Part shown: positions 34,685 through 43,992 of the stretch, one piece after another
Position numbering within the stretch: the first letter of the stretch is position 1
Layout of the letters: every line of letters starts with the position of its first letter
NCBI GenBank assembly: GCA_031275995.1
Contig: JAISNY010000006.1
Span: forward strand, 1 to 45,356
Direction of reading: 5' to 3'
Source: Oscillospiraceae bacterium
GTDB taxonomy: Bacteria > Bacillota > Clostridia > Oscillospirales > Acutalibacteraceae
DNA length: 45,356 bases
Translations under genes and position numbers: made by a program
The notes under the pieces: generated by a model
Databases searched by the model: none
What the model saw: only the letters and a program-made list of their open reading frames with translations
Told to the model about the DNA's origin: nothing

Positions 34685-37600
34685 TTGGCTAGATTTGGAG
34701 AATTTTTTTCGAAATATTTGGGAGCTTTTGATTTTGAATCCTCTTCGCTCAAAAATTCGGAAATAAAAAAAATTAAAGTTGAAAGAGATCTTAAAAAAAT
34801 TTGTGTAAAAGTTAATGAAAATATAAATCTATCAGATGAAGATTTGAATAGAGATTTAAAAGAGATTAAAGAACGTTTGATGCTTGACCATTTCAGCGTG
34901 CTTTGTGAAGGAAGTAATACACTCAAAGAAGAGCGCGGCGTTTGCCTTCAGAAGTGCGAGGATTCGCTTCTTGAACAAAATTCTGATAAAATTAAAGATG
35001 TAGTTGAAATACGTTCAGAAGGTTTTCTTTTACCCAAACCAATTTTTGAGAGTCCGAAAATAGTTTTTGGCAAATTGATTGAAATTTCGCCAACTGAAAT
35101 TGACAAGATTGCAATTGGTGAATGCGTTATTTGGGGCGACATCTTTAGTTCTGAAATTATCGAGGTTAAAAATTCAAAAATTTGTTCTGTAAAAATTACC
35201 GATTATACAAATTCTGTAAGCGTTAAGCTCTATAAGAAAAGTTCAAATTCCGATTATTTCGAAGCTTTTTCAAAATTAAAGACCGGTCAGACGATTCTTG
35301 TACAAGGTAGATCTGTCGAAGATGCGTTTGAAAAAGAAATTTCAGTTACTCCAAAATTTGTTAACTTAATTAAGAAAAAAATCGTAAAGGATAACGCTTA
35401 TGAAAAAAGGATTGAATTGCATTTACATACTTCCATGTCTGCAATGGATGGCATAACTTCTGTTGAAAAGGTCATACAGCGTGCTTACGAATGGGGACAT
35501 AAAGCTGTTGCAGTCACTGACCATGGGGTTGTGCAGAGTTTTCCAGACGCTATGAATGCGGTAGCAAAGATTCGTAAAAGGGATGATGGTAAAAGTTTTA
35601 AAATAATTTATGGAGTTGAAAGTTATTTTGTTAATGATTTAGACAATTTGAATCCGGATGCAAATGATGTGAAAATTAATTCAAATTATATTTTTTTTGA
35701 TATCGAAACAACGGGATTCAGCGCTAAAACCGAGCGCATCATTGAAATTGGTGCGATTCGCTTTGAAAACATAGAAAAAATAATTGCCGATGGCAGATCT
35801 TACAAAATCGATTCCAAGCTTTCGGACAAACATTGTGAGTTTCAATCTTTTGTTTGCATTAACCGTAAAATTCCCGCTAAAATAACTCAGCTTACAGGAA
35901 TTCTCGACCATATGATTAAGGATGCTCCAGAGGAAGCGCAGGTAATGAAAAATTTTATCAATTTTTGCGGAGAAAAACCCGTCTTAGTTGCGCACAATGC
36001 ACCTTTCGATATTTCATTCCTTAAAGCAGCGCTTGAACGCAATAATCTTAAGTTCAATTTCAAGTATATAGACACGATTCCGCTGTGCAAATCGAAAATT
36101 CTTACGATTAAGAATTATAAATTAGGAACGGTGGCATCATATTTTAATTTACCTGAGTTTAACGCTCATCGCGCTTGCGATGACTCTAAAATTTTAGCCA
36201 GAATCTTTTTTAAGCTGATCGAATTAGTTAAAATGGAAAAAAAAATTAAAAATTCAGATAGTATTAAAGACTTATTCGACCGTGTAGACGCGAAAAAACA
36301 ATTTGTGTTCCATCAAACCATTTTGGTTAAGAACCAGGTTGGTCTTAAAAACCTTTACAAATTAATTTCGATGTCGCATCTGAAATATTTTTATAAAAAG
36401 CCTAGAATTCCAAAATCTGAGCTTGTTAATTTAAGAGAAGGACTGATTATTGGCAGCGGATGTGAATCCGGCGAACTTTTTAAGGCTGTGACTATGGGTC
36501 AGCCTGTTGAAGATTTAATTGAAATTGCAAAATTTTATGACTATTTAGAAGTTCAGCCGATTGGAAACAATTATTTTATGGTCCGTGAAGGCTTAATTTC
36601 GGGAGGCATAGAACAACTTAGAAATTTTAATCGTACCGTAATAGAGCTTGGCGAAAAGCTTGATATTCCGGTCGTTGCTACAGGAGATGTCCATTTTCTT
36701 GACCCTCAAGATTCTGAATTCAGAAAAATATTAATGCTTGCACAAGGTTACAAAGACGGCGCTGTTCAAGCTCCGCTTTATTTTAAAACTACCGCCGAGA
36801 TGCTCAAAGAATTTAGTTACTTAGGAGAGAAAAAAGCATTTGAAATCGTTGTGGTTAACACACAAAAAATATCTAAAATGATTGAAGAAGTTTTCCCTGT
36901 TCCTTTAGGAGTTTTTCCGCCTAAAATTGAAGGCGCCCAGGAAGAGCTTGTTAAAATAACTTATGAAAATACCAAAAAAATTTATGGCGATCCGCTGCCT
37001 GAAATAGTTTCGAAAAGGCTTGAAAAAGAACTCAATTCAATTACAAAATATGGTTATTCGGTCCTTTATATGGTGGCTCAAAAACTTGTAACCAAATCTG
37101 AAGAAAATGGTTATCTTGTGGGTTCACGCGGTTCTGTTGGATCTTCTTTCGTTGCAACTATGGCAGGGATTTCTGAAGTGAATCCTTTAAAGCCACACTA
37201 TGTTTGCAAAAAATGCTGTAAAAGCGAATTTATAACTGATGGAAAAGTTCATTCCGGTTTTGATTTGCCTGAAAAAAACTGCCCAGTATGCAATGAACTT
37301 TATCATAGGGATGGCCATGATATTCCTTTCGAAACATTTTTAGGGTTCGAAGGTAACAAGACTCCTGATATAGATCTTAATTTTTCCGGCGAATATCAGA
37401 CTTTGGCACACAGGCACACTGAAGAAATTTTTGGTAAGTCTAACGTTTTTAAGGCGGGAACCATTGGAACCGTTGCAGAAAAATCCGGCCTGGGCTTTGT
37501 TAAAAAAGTAATTGAAGAAAACGGATTTGAAATTGGGCGTACGGAACAACAAAGACTTGCGCTCGGATGCACCGGGGTAAAACGTACCACGGGGCAGCAT

Positions 37601-38794
37601 CCGGGTGGCATGGTCGTTGTACCCGAAGGTATGGAAATTTACGATTTTTCCCCAATACAGCATCCAGCTAACGATCAGCAATCTGAAAACATTACAACGC
37701 ACTTTGATTTCCATTCAATTCACGACACAATTTGCAAGCTCGACGAGTTAGGCCATGATGTACCTACCGTTTATAAATATCTTGAAGAATTTACCGGCAT
37801 TCCGGTAACTGAGGTTTCTATGAGCGATTCGAAAGTTATGTCGCTTTTTACTTCTACTAAATCTTTAGGCATAGAACCGGAAGAAATCGGTTCAAAAACC
37901 GGTACGTTTTCTTTGCCCGAGGTAGGCACTCAATTTGTGAGGCAAATGCTAGAAGAATCTAAACCTAAAACTTTTGACGATTTAGTTCAAATTTCTGGTC
38001 TTTCGCATGGTACGGATGTTTGGAATGGCAATGCGAGAGAACTCATAAAAAATAAAGTTTGTGATATTTCTCAAGTGATTGGAACAAGAGACAGCATTAT
38101 GACTTACCTCATAAATAAGGGCGTAAACGAAAAGAGTGCTTTTGAAATAATGGAAATTGTGAGGAAGGGCAAGGCAGTGCAAAAATTGCAAGGCAAGTAT
38201 TCTGAATTGATGAAAAGCTGCGGGGTTCCAGATTGGTACATTGATTCGTGCAAAAAAATTAAGTATATGTTTCCGAAAGCTCATGCTGTAGCTTACATGA
38301 TTTCCACTTTAAGATTCGGCTGGTACAAAGTTCACAGACCGCTTGAATACTATGCGGCATATTTTACTGTGCGCGGAGAAGACGTTGACGGCTTACTGGT
38401 GATGGAAGGTTCTGAAGCAATTAAGGGTAAGCTTAAAGAGATTACAGAGAAGGGAAGAGAAGCAAGCATAAAAGAGCACAGTTCGATAGTTACTTTGCAA
38501 ATTTTAGTTGAATGTTTTTCACGGGGAGTTGAGTTCCTTCCTGTTGATATTTATAAGTCCGATGTGTGCAAGTTTTTGATAGAAAATTCCAAAATAAGGC
38601 TTCCTCTTTGTTCATTAGCTGGTTTGGGTGCCGCCGCTGCAAAAAGTATCCAAGAGGCGCGTGATGGAGGAAGGTTTCTTTCGGTTGACGATCTGCGGGA
38701 ACGTACTAGGATTAACAAAACTGTAACAGATTTAATGCGTGCGTCCGGCGTTCTTGAAGATATGCAAGAGAGCAATCAGATGACACTATTTTGA
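34685..38794 (+). CDS. polC: DNA polymerase III alpha subunit, Gram-positive PolC type
   Basis: The main replicative polymerase of Firmicutes, with built-in proofreading. Order: N-terminal region and OB domain (to about 240), first PHP part (IELHLHTSMSAMDG ... AVTDHG), the inserted DEDDh exonuclease (IFFDIETTGFSAKT near residue 340; AHNAPFDISFL), second PHP part (VATGDVHFLDP), then the polymerase domain with GSRGSVGSSFVA, a zinc-finger CKKCC ... CPVC, and the catalytic TPDIDLNFSGEYQ. About 1,369 residues, slightly short for PolC. The frame opens at a TTG at 34667; the TTG at 34685 is better placed behind GAGAGGG and gives an MARFGEFF start. Confidence 0.97.
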   Translation: MARFGEFFSKYLGAFDFESSSLKNSEIKKIKVERDLKKICVKVNENINLSDEDLNRDLKEIKERLMLDHFSVLCEGSNTLKEERGVCLQKCEDSLLEQNSDKIKDVVEIRSEGFLLPKPIFESPKIVFGKLIEISPTEIDKIAIGECVIWGDIFSSEIIEVKNSKICSVKITDYTNSVSVKLYKKSSNSDYFEAFSKLKTGQTILVQGRSVEDAFEKEISVTPKFVNLIKKKIVKDNAYEKRIELHLHTSMSAMDGITSVEKVIQRAYEWGHKAVAVTDHGVVQSFPDAMNAVAKIRKRDDGKSFKIIYGVESYFVNDLDNLNPDANDVKINSNYIFFDIETTGFSAKTERIIEIGAIRFENIEKIIADGRSYKIDSKLSDKHCEFQSFVCINRKIPAKITQLTGILDHMIKDAPEEAQVMKNFINFCGEKPVLVAHNAPFDISFLKAALERNNLKFNFKYIDTIPLCKSKILTIKNYKLGTVASYFNLPEFNAHRACDDSKILARIFFKLIELVKMEKKIKNSDSIKDLFDRVDAKKQFVFHQTILVKNQVGLKNLYKLISMSHLKYFYKKPRIPKSELVNLREGLIIGSGCESGELFKAVTMGQPVEDLIEIAKFYDYLEVQPIGNNYFMVREGLISGGIEQLRNFNRTVIELGEKLDIPVVATGDVHFLDPQDSEFRKILMLAQGYKDGAVQAPLYFKTTAEMLKEFSYLGEKKAFEIVVVNTQKISKMIEEVFPVPLGVFPPKIEGAQEELVKITYENTKKIYGDPLPEIVSKRLEKELNSITKYGYSVLYMVAQKLVTKSEENGYLVGSRGSVGSSFVATMAGISEVNPLKPHYVCKKCCKSEFITDGKVHSGFDLPEKNCPVCNELYHRDGHDIPFETFLGFEGNKTPDIDLNFSGEYQTLAHRHTEEIFGKSNVFKAGTIGTVAEKSGLGFVKKVIEENGFEIGRTEQQRLALGCTGVKRTTGQHPGGMVVVPEGMEIYDFSPIQHPANDQQSENITTHFDFHSIHDTICKLDELGHDVPTVYKYLEEFTGIPVTEVSMSDSKVMSLFTSTKSLGIEPEEIGSKTGTFSLPEVGTQFVRQMLEESKPKTFDDLVQISGLSHGTDVWNGNARELIKNKVCDISQVIGTRDSIMTYLINKGVNEKSAFEIMEIVRKGKAVQKLQGKYSELMKSCGVPDWYIDSCKKIKYMFPKAHAVAYMISTLRFGWYKVHRPLEYYAAYFTVRGEDVDGLLVMEGSEAIKGKLKEITEKGREASIKEHSSIVTLQILVECFSRGVEFLPVDIYKSDVCKFLIENSKIRLPLCSLAGLGAAAAKSIQEARDGGRFLSVDDLRERTRINKTVTDLMRASGVLEDMQESNQMTLF

Positions 38795-38862
38795 TAGTTT
38801 TAAGCCGTTTATTTTAGTTTTTTTCAGGCGCTCTTCCGGGTAAGGCATTAGAAAATGTCCTA

Positions 38863-38890
38863 TTGACGTTTGCTGATTTATGTTTAAAAT
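38863..38890 (+). promoter_or_regulatory. Predicted promoter of the small ORF and CBS-domain gene
   Basis: TTGACG (38863-38868), a 16-base spacer, TAAAAT (38885-38890), between polC and the small ORF. Confidence 0.45.
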
Positions 38891-38907
38891 GTATGGAGCT
38901 TGTGACA

Positions 38908-39030
38908 TTGGCTGTTATGGAGTTTTTGCTCTCGATTTTGGTTCTAACTTGTCTTGGCGCGCTCGTTTGTTTAGGATTAGACCCTGCGGGCTTTATTTTT
39001 ATTCATAAAGCAATATTAGACGAGGGGTAA
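38908..39030 (+). CDS. Possible small membrane protein
   Basis: An ORF of 40 codons that starts with TTG at 38908 (GGAG at 38895-38898; an in-frame ATG is at 38917) and ends with TAA at 39028. It encodes one hydrophobic helix (FLLSILVLTCLGALVCLGL) and then DPAGFIFIHKAILDEG. It sits behind a consensus promoter and 15 bases before the CBS-domain gene. I do not recognise the family. The helix, promoter and ribosome binding site support a real gene, but the size leaves doubt. Confidence 0.4.
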   Translation: MAVMEFLLSILVLTCLGALVCLGLDPAGFIFIHKAILDEG

Positions 39031-39044
39031 GGGTTGTCTTCAAA

Positions 39045-40340
39045 TTGATTTTAAGTATTTTTATCCTTGTAGTTTTAATTCTTATTAACGCGTTTTTTGC
39101 GCTTTCAGAAATAGCGATAGTTACGCTTAACGATAAAAAAGTTAAGAAACTAGGCGCGCAGGGACATGTGGGTGCCGTCAAGGTTCTTAAATTAATAGGA
39201 AATTCTAATGATTTTTTGGCGATGATTCAGGTTGGAATTACCCTTGCCGGATTTCTTACTTCTGCTTCTGCTTCACAAAGTTTTGCGGAGCCTCTTGCTG
39301 TGTCCCTGAGTTTTACAGGGTTACCAATAGGAATTTTAGAAGGTATAGCTACATTTTTGGTAACTGTAATCCTTTCATATTTTTCATTGGTTTTTGGTGA
39401 GCTTATTCCTAAAAAAATAGCAATGCAGAATGCCGAAGAGGTGTCGTATAGAGTAGTTGGAATTTTGCTGGTGTTTTCTAATATTTTCAGGCCTTTTATT
39501 TGGTTTTTATCTTTTTCTTCTAATCTTGTAATACGAAGTTTTGGAATTGACCCTGAAAATAATGAGCAAACGGTAACTGAAGAAGAAATTTTGATGATGG
39601 TTGATGCTGGTCAGGAAAAGGGATTGATTGAGTATAAAGCCAAGAGTATGATTTCCGGAGTTTTTGATTTTGACAACAAGACAGTTGCAGAAATTATGAC
39701 TCATAGAACTGAAATCATTGCTGTTAACGTCAAAGATACTGTCGAGGATGTAGTGAATCTTTCAATTAAAAATGGTATTTCAAGGATTCCTGTTTTTGAG
39801 GAAAGCATAGATAAAATTTCTGGAATTATTTACGTTAAAGACTTACTAAAATTCATTAACGCTCCGATTCCGAAAGGTCTTATTTTAAATAACATTTCAC
39901 GTCCTGCGATGTTCGTTCCAAATTCAAAAAAGTGTGATGAACTCTTCGCTGAGTTAACTTCCAGTAAAATGCAAATTTCCATTGTGGTTGATGAATACGG
40001 TGGTACAGAAGGCCTTGTCACTATAGAGGATTTGGTTGAATCTGTTTTTGGGAATATTCAGGACGAATACGATAATGAAGAAGAGGATATCAAAAAAACC
40101 GGTGAGGATGCATTCACTGTTGATGGTACTACTCCAATAGACGAAATTGAGGAAGCTACCAGAATCAAGATTCCGGAAGGGGATTACGACACGATTGCTG
40201 GATTTTTAACTGAAAAATTTGGTAGAATACCTAAGGGAAACGAGCATCCTTCCGTGACGTTGGGCGATTATCAGTTTATGGTTCTTGAGGTTTTGGGCAG
40301 AAGAATATCTAAGGTAAGAATTTTTAAAAACAAATTGTGA
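39045..40340 (+). CDS. CNNM/CBS-domain membrane protein (hemolysin-C/TlyC-like)
   Basis: Members of this family are linked to magnesium or cobalt homeostasis rather than haemolysis. The 431-residue protein has the DUF21/CNNM membrane domain (about 1-190: LINAFFALSEIAIVTLND; LVFGELIPKKIAMQNAEE), then two CBS motifs (about 200-330: VAEIMTHRTEIIAVN; ISRIPVFEESIDKISGIIYVKD; SIVVDEYGGTEGLVTIED) and a CorC_HlyC domain at the end (DTIAGFLTEKFGRIPKGNE). The TTG start has AAGGG about ten bases upstream; no better start is visible. Confidence 0.9.
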   Translation: MILSIFILVVLILINAFFALSEIAIVTLNDKKVKKLGAQGHVGAVKVLKLIGNSNDFLAMIQVGITLAGFLTSASASQSFAEPLAVSLSFTGLPIGILEGIATFLVTVILSYFSLVFGELIPKKIAMQNAEEVSYRVVGILLVFSNIFRPFIWFLSFSSNLVIRSFGIDPENNEQTVTEEEILMMVDAGQEKGLIEYKAKSMISGVFDFDNKTVAEIMTHRTEIIAVNVKDTVEDVVNLSIKNGISRIPVFEESIDKISGIIYVKDLLKFINAPIPKGLILNNISRPAMFVPNSKKCDELFAELTSSKMQISIVVDEYGGTEGLVTIEDLVESVFGNIQDEYDNEEEDIKKTGEDAFTVDGTTPIDEIEEATRIKIPEGDYDTIAGFLTEKFGRIPKGNEHPSVTLGDYQFMVLEVLGRRISKVRIFKNKL

Positions 40341-40415
40341 GTTTTAGCTTTATTGGATGGTTCAATGTTGTGTGTGGATTTTATTTTTTAGAATTGGGAT
40401 GGTAGATGTTTTTTT

Positions 40416-41171
40416 ATGATTTTTGATTCACACGCCCATTATGATGATTCTGCTTTTGACCCGGATCGAACCGATTTGCTTAATTCTTTGCCGGTTCATG
40501 ATGTTTGCGGAGTAATTAATGTGGGCTCTGACCTTATAAGCTCTATAAATAGTGTCGAGTTATCTGAAAAATTTAACTATTTTTATGCTGCGATTGGTGT
40601 TCATCCGCAAAATACCGGTGATATCGAAAAAAACTATCTTTTTGAATTCCAAAAAATTTTGCAGGAACATAAAGTTGTCGCTATTGGTGAGATTGGTCTT
40701 GATTACCATGGAAATGATGTTGATTCAGAGCTTCAAAAAAAAGTGTTTATAGATCAAATCATTTTTGCTAAAGAAAATAATTTGCCTGTGATTGTTCACT
40801 CAAGAGACTCTTCAAAAGATGTTTTAGAAATTTTGCTTAAATATAAACCCAGAGGCGTAGTTCATTGTTTTTCCGGAAACTATAATTTTGCTTCAGATTT
40901 AATTGATTTTGGTTTTTTAATCGGAGTTGGAGGAATGATTACATTCAAAAATTCATCGAATTTAGCAAAGGTTATTTCCCGAATACCGATTGAAAAGATT
41001 TTGTTAGAAACTGATGCTCCATATCTTGCTCCAGTTCCTTGCCGAGGTAAACGTTGTGACTCCTCTATGATAAAATTTACTGCAAAAAAGCTTTCTGAGA
41101 TTAAGGGAATTGATTACGAAAAAATATTGGAAGTTACTGAAAATAATGTTTTAGAGTTCATAAATCATTAG
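40416..41171 (+). CDS. tatD: TatD family metal-dependent hydrolase
   Basis: Metal-dependent deoxyribonuclease or 3'-5' exonuclease of the amidohydrolase fold. The 251-residue protein shows all signatures: FDSHAHYDD at the start (first metal His pair), AIGEIGLDYH, VIVHSRDSS, VVHCFSGNY and LLETDAPYLAPVPCRGKR. In many Clostridia tatD is next to metG, but here it is 16 kb away between the CBS-domain gene and ispF. Confidence 0.95.
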   Translation: MIFDSHAHYDDSAFDPDRTDLLNSLPVHDVCGVINVGSDLISSINSVELSEKFNYFYAAIGVHPQNTGDIEKNYLFEFQKILQEHKVVAIGEIGLDYHGNDVDSELQKKVFIDQIIFAKENNLPVIVHSRDSSKDVLEILLKYKPRGVVHCFSGNYNFASDLIDFGFLIGVGGMITFKNSSNLAKVISRIPIEKILLETDAPYLAPVPCRGKRCDSSMIKFTAKKLSEIKGIDYEKILEVTENNVLEFINH

Positions 41172-41285
41172 CATATTGCGTTTTTTTCAACGTTTGTTAG
41201 AATGCCAAAATTGGATTATATTGTTACCGAAGTAAGTTAAATGATGTTAGCTTGTTTTCGGTTGTCTTTTATCGTGGAGTGAATT

Positions 41286-41768
41286 TTGCGAGTTGGTTAC
41301 GGATACGATGTTCATAGGTTGAAATCTGGCAAAAAGCTGGTGCTTGGAGGAGTCGACATTGAACATTCAAAAGGGCTTGTGGGACATTCTGACGCAGACG
41401 TTTTAGTTCACGCCGTGATTGACGCCATAATTGGTGGCGCGGCATTGGGAGACATTGGAAAGTTTTTCCCGAGTTCTGATAAAAATTATAAAAATGCATC
41501 GAGCCTCAGACTTTTAGTTAAAATTGTTAACGAAGTGGAATTAGCGGGTTTCCAAATATCAAATATAGATAGTACGATAGTAGCCCAGCGGCCTGTCCTT
41601 GCCGAATTTATTCCTCAGATGTGTGAAAATTTAGCGGAAGCGTGCTGTATTGAGAGAACACGAATAAATGTGAAGGCTAAAACAGAGGAAAGATTAGGTT
41701 TTACCGGCAAAATGCTAGGGATTAGTGCACACGCCGTTGTTTTACTGTCGGAAAATCATTTATTTTAA
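41286..41768 (+). CDS. ispF: 2-C-methyl-D-erythritol 2,4-cyclodiphosphate synthase
   Basis: Fifth step of the MEP isoprenoid pathway; works as a zinc trimer. The N-terminal GYGYDVHRLKSGKKLVLGG carries the zinc-binding Asp and His; GHSDADVLVHAVIDA supplies the third ligand region, and ALGDIGKFFPSSD and RINVKAKTEERLGF are family blocks. 160 residues, standard. The TTG start has GGAG about eight bases upstream. IspD, often fused or adjacent, is not here. Confidence 0.96.
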   Translation: MRVGYGYDVHRLKSGKKLVLGGVDIEHSKGLVGHSDADVLVHAVIDAIIGGAALGDIGKFFPSSDKNYKNASSLRLLVKIVNEVELAGFQISNIDSTIVAQRPVLAEFIPQMCENLAEACCIERTRINVKAKTEERLGFTGKMLGISAHAVVLLSENHLF

Positions 41769-41849
41769 TGTTTTTCTGATAATAACAGTCAATAAATTCG
41801 AATCTTTTCAGCATTAGGAAATTTTAAATTTATATTAAAAGGAGTAAAA

Positions 41850-43589
41850 ATGAAAACATATCCCTATATAAAAAAATTAATTTCTTACTATAAACCTTAC
41901 AAGTTGGTTTTATTTTTAGATTTAGCAGCCTCAGCTTTAGGCGCAATAATTATGCTTATAATTCCTATGACTATTTCAAAATTAACTCAATATTTACCAT
42001 CAGTGCCCAACGGTGAAGTTTTTAAAGTTGTGATTATGTTCTTTTTATTGATTCTATTTTTGTTAATTATAAAATTTGCATGTGATTATTTTTCTCTTTA
42101 TTACGGACATAAAATTGGTTTGAAAATGGAGGCCGATATGCGCAAGGAAATTTTTGATCACTATCAGAAGTTGCCTTTCAGTTTTTTTGATAAGCGAAAA
42201 GTTGGAGTTTTGATTTCAAGTGTTACGATAGATTTGTATGAAGTCGCTGAGTTTTTGCACCACGCTCCTGAAGATATTTTAAACATGTCTATAAGGATTA
42301 TTGGGGTACTCACGATGTTCTTTATTTTAAGTATTCAACAGTTTTTAATTATTTTATTTATTTTATGTTCAATGTTTATATTTGCAGCTTTTTTTATGAA
42401 AAAAATGCGTAATGCATTTACTCAAAATAATGCAAAAATCGCTGAAATGAATTCTCAGTTAGAAGAAACCATATCAGGAATTAGAGCGGTAAAAGCTTTT
42501 TCAAATGAACACCTGGAAATAGAAAAATTTACGAGAAAAAATATCGATTATGTAAGCAGACAAGAGTATAGGCATAGAGTTACCGCTACTTATTATTCTG
42601 GATTGTTGTTTTTTTGCATATCGTCGTTAGCAATTTTATCTGTTTCCGGTTTGGGCTTGCTTAGAAGCGGCAAAATCAGCAACAGTGGTTTTATGATGTT
42701 TGTGTTTGGCGAAAGTGTTATAATGGGTCCAATGCTTTATTTTATAGGGCAGATTGAGCAATTTCAGAAATGTTTGGCTGGGTTTCAGCGTTTTCTTGGT
42801 GTGCTTGCTGTAAAACCGGATATTGTGGATTCACCTAATGCTAAAATTCCTGAAAAAATAATAGGAAAAATTCAATTTAAAAATATATTTTTTTCCTATG
42901 AGAAAAATATGGCTGAAAGGTGTGTTTTTTCTGGGCTTAATCTTGAAATCCAAGCAGGAGAGTATGTTGCACTCGTAGGGAATTCCGGTGTTGGTAAATC
43001 TACCCTTTGCAATTTAATTCCGCGTTTTTACGACATTAAAGACGGGAAAATTTTGATCGATGGAATCGACGTTCGAGAAATAAAACTTGATTTTTTGCGC
43101 AATAACATAGGTTTTGTTCAGCAGGAAGTTTTTCTTTTTTCAGGTTCTGTTATAGAAAACATTCGGTATGGCAAACCTTCTGCCAATAATGAAGAAGTGA
43201 TTAAGGCAGCGAAAGCGGCTCACGCTCACGAATTTATTATGAGTTTTTCCGAGAAATATGAATCTCAAATTGGTTCGCGTGGTGTAGCTCTTTCGGGAGG
43301 TCAGAGACAGCGTCTTGCGATTGCACGCGTATTTTTAAAAGACCCACCTATTTTGATTTTTGATGAAGCTACTTCGAATCTTGACAATGAGAGCGAACAT
43401 TATATTCAGCAATCCATGGAAAAATTGTCTCAAAATAGAACTACAATTGTTATCGCTCATAGGCTTTCCACGATAAAAAACGCAAAAAGGATTTTAGTTT
43501 TGCAAGATGGCAAAATTGTCGAACAAGGTACGCACGAAGAATTATTACAATATGATGGAACTTACGCGAATTTTTATAAACTTTTATGA
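41850..43589 (+). CDS. ABC exporter, fused permease and ATPase (MsbA/LmrA type)
   Basis: A half-size exporter, expected to work as a dimer; the substrate (lipid, drug or peptide) cannot be told from sequence. The membrane domain (about 1-315) has six helices, for example LVLFLDLAASALGAIIMLII and IMFFLLILFLLIIKFA. The ATPase domain (about 335-579) has Walker A GNSGVGKSTL, signature LSGGQRQRLAIAR, Walker B ILIFDEATSNLD, and the His in VIAHRLSTI. AAGGAG precedes the ATG. No partner gene is adjacent. It lies next to the Rab-like locus, so it could be linked to it, but nothing shows this. Confidence 0.93.
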   Translation: MKTYPYIKKLISYYKPYKLVLFLDLAASALGAIIMLIIPMTISKLTQYLPSVPNGEVFKVVIMFFLLILFLLIIKFACDYFSLYYGHKIGLKMEADMRKEIFDHYQKLPFSFFDKRKVGVLISSVTIDLYEVAEFLHHAPEDILNMSIRIIGVLTMFFILSIQQFLIILFILCSMFIFAAFFMKKMRNAFTQNNAKIAEMNSQLEETISGIRAVKAFSNEHLEIEKFTRKNIDYVSRQEYRHRVTATYYSGLLFFCISSLAILSVSGLGLLRSGKISNSGFMMFVFGESVIMGPMLYFIGQIEQFQKCLAGFQRFLGVLAVKPDIVDSPNAKIPEKIIGKIQFKNIFFSYEKNMAERCVFSGLNLEIQAGEYVALVGNSGVGKSTLCNLIPRFYDIKDGKILIDGIDVREIKLDFLRNNIGFVQQEVFLFSGSVIENIRYGKPSANNEEVIKAAKAAHAHEFIMSFSEKYESQIGSRGVALSGGQRQRLAIARVFLKDPPILIFDEATSNLDNESEHYIQQSMEKLSQNRTTIVIAHRLSTIKNAKRILVLQDGKIVEQGTHEELLQYDGTYANFYKLL

Positions 43590-43615
43590 TTAACATTGCT
43601 AAAAAATTACAAATG

Positions 43616-43742
43616 TTAAAATATTTTTATGAACAACAAAATTAAACTTCAGGATATTTTGAAAACAATTCCAGCGTATTAAATTAAAGATCAAATCGTC
43701 AAAATCCTTGCTAAAATATTTTTATTAACAACAAAATTAAAT
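43616..43742 (+). repeat. Direct repeat of about 30 bases flanking a short spacer
   Basis: TAAAATATTTTTATGAACAACAAAATTAAA (43617-43646; quoted in part: TTTTTATGAACAACAAAATT) recurs at 43712-43741 with one base changed (ATG to ATT). The first copy has an ATG that opens an ORF of 18 codons; the second copy leads in frame into the transposase fragment. One copy is probably the original 5' end of the insertion-sequence gene. Confidence 0.6.
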
Positions 43743-43951
43743 GCCCAAAATGCGGGAGAATTGGCAAGGTAAAATGCGGCTTTTATATTAAGAATCAAAA
43801 AAGATATTTGTGCGAAAATTGCAAACGCAGATGGCTCCAAACTAACAAAGCAAAATTCATCAGTCTAGAGCCTTTGCGGAATCGAGGCCTCATTTTTAAA
43901 TTAATCGGTGAAAGCGGGATGAGCCTACCTGCCACGACGGCTCCCCCCTGA
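43724..43951 (+). pseudogene. Truncated insertion-sequence transposase (zinc-ribbon end)
   Basis: The frame reads NNKIKCPKCGRIGKVKCG ... KRYLCENCKRRWLQ, a two-CxxC zinc ribbon as found at the N-terminus of IS1- or IS1595-type transposases. It continues to FKLIGESGMSLPAT, which matches the start of the helix-turn-helix that follows in such proteins, then ends at a TGA that overlaps the Rab-like unit boundary. The start codon is changed to ATT. Only about 75 codons remain, so this is a relic. It may mark the element that truncated the Rab-like array. Confidence 0.6.
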
Positions 43952-43982
43952 ATTTTTTTAAAATTTTTATCGTAACTAAAGC
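43951..43982 (-). promoter_or_regulatory. Rab-family leader without a following gene
   Basis: Directly after the stop codon of the first Rab-like gene, the minus strand reads TTTAGTTACGATAAAAATTT followed by an AT-rich run. This matches the promoter/leader that precedes the same gene at 44641-44680, but no coding sequence follows; the sequence breaks into the transposase remnant. I infer that a third, downstream copy was deleted or replaced. Confidence 0.55.
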
Positions 43983-43992
43983 ATCGAATTGA

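Larger units (their letters stand above)
43590..43992. other. Junction region between the ABC exporter and the Rab-like array
   Basis: About 400 bases with no intact gene. It holds a 30-base direct repeat, a truncated transposase zinc-ribbon fragment, and a leader sequence of the Rab family without a gene (all listed separately). It appears to be a site of insertion-sequence activity and gene loss. Confidence 0.5.

Noticed and set aside
41850..43589. A dedicated secretion system for the Rab-like proteins
   Set aside because: The neighbouring ABC exporter is a general MsbA/LmrA-type protein with no peptidase domain or membrane-fusion partner, and the Rab-like proteins already have Sec-type signals.
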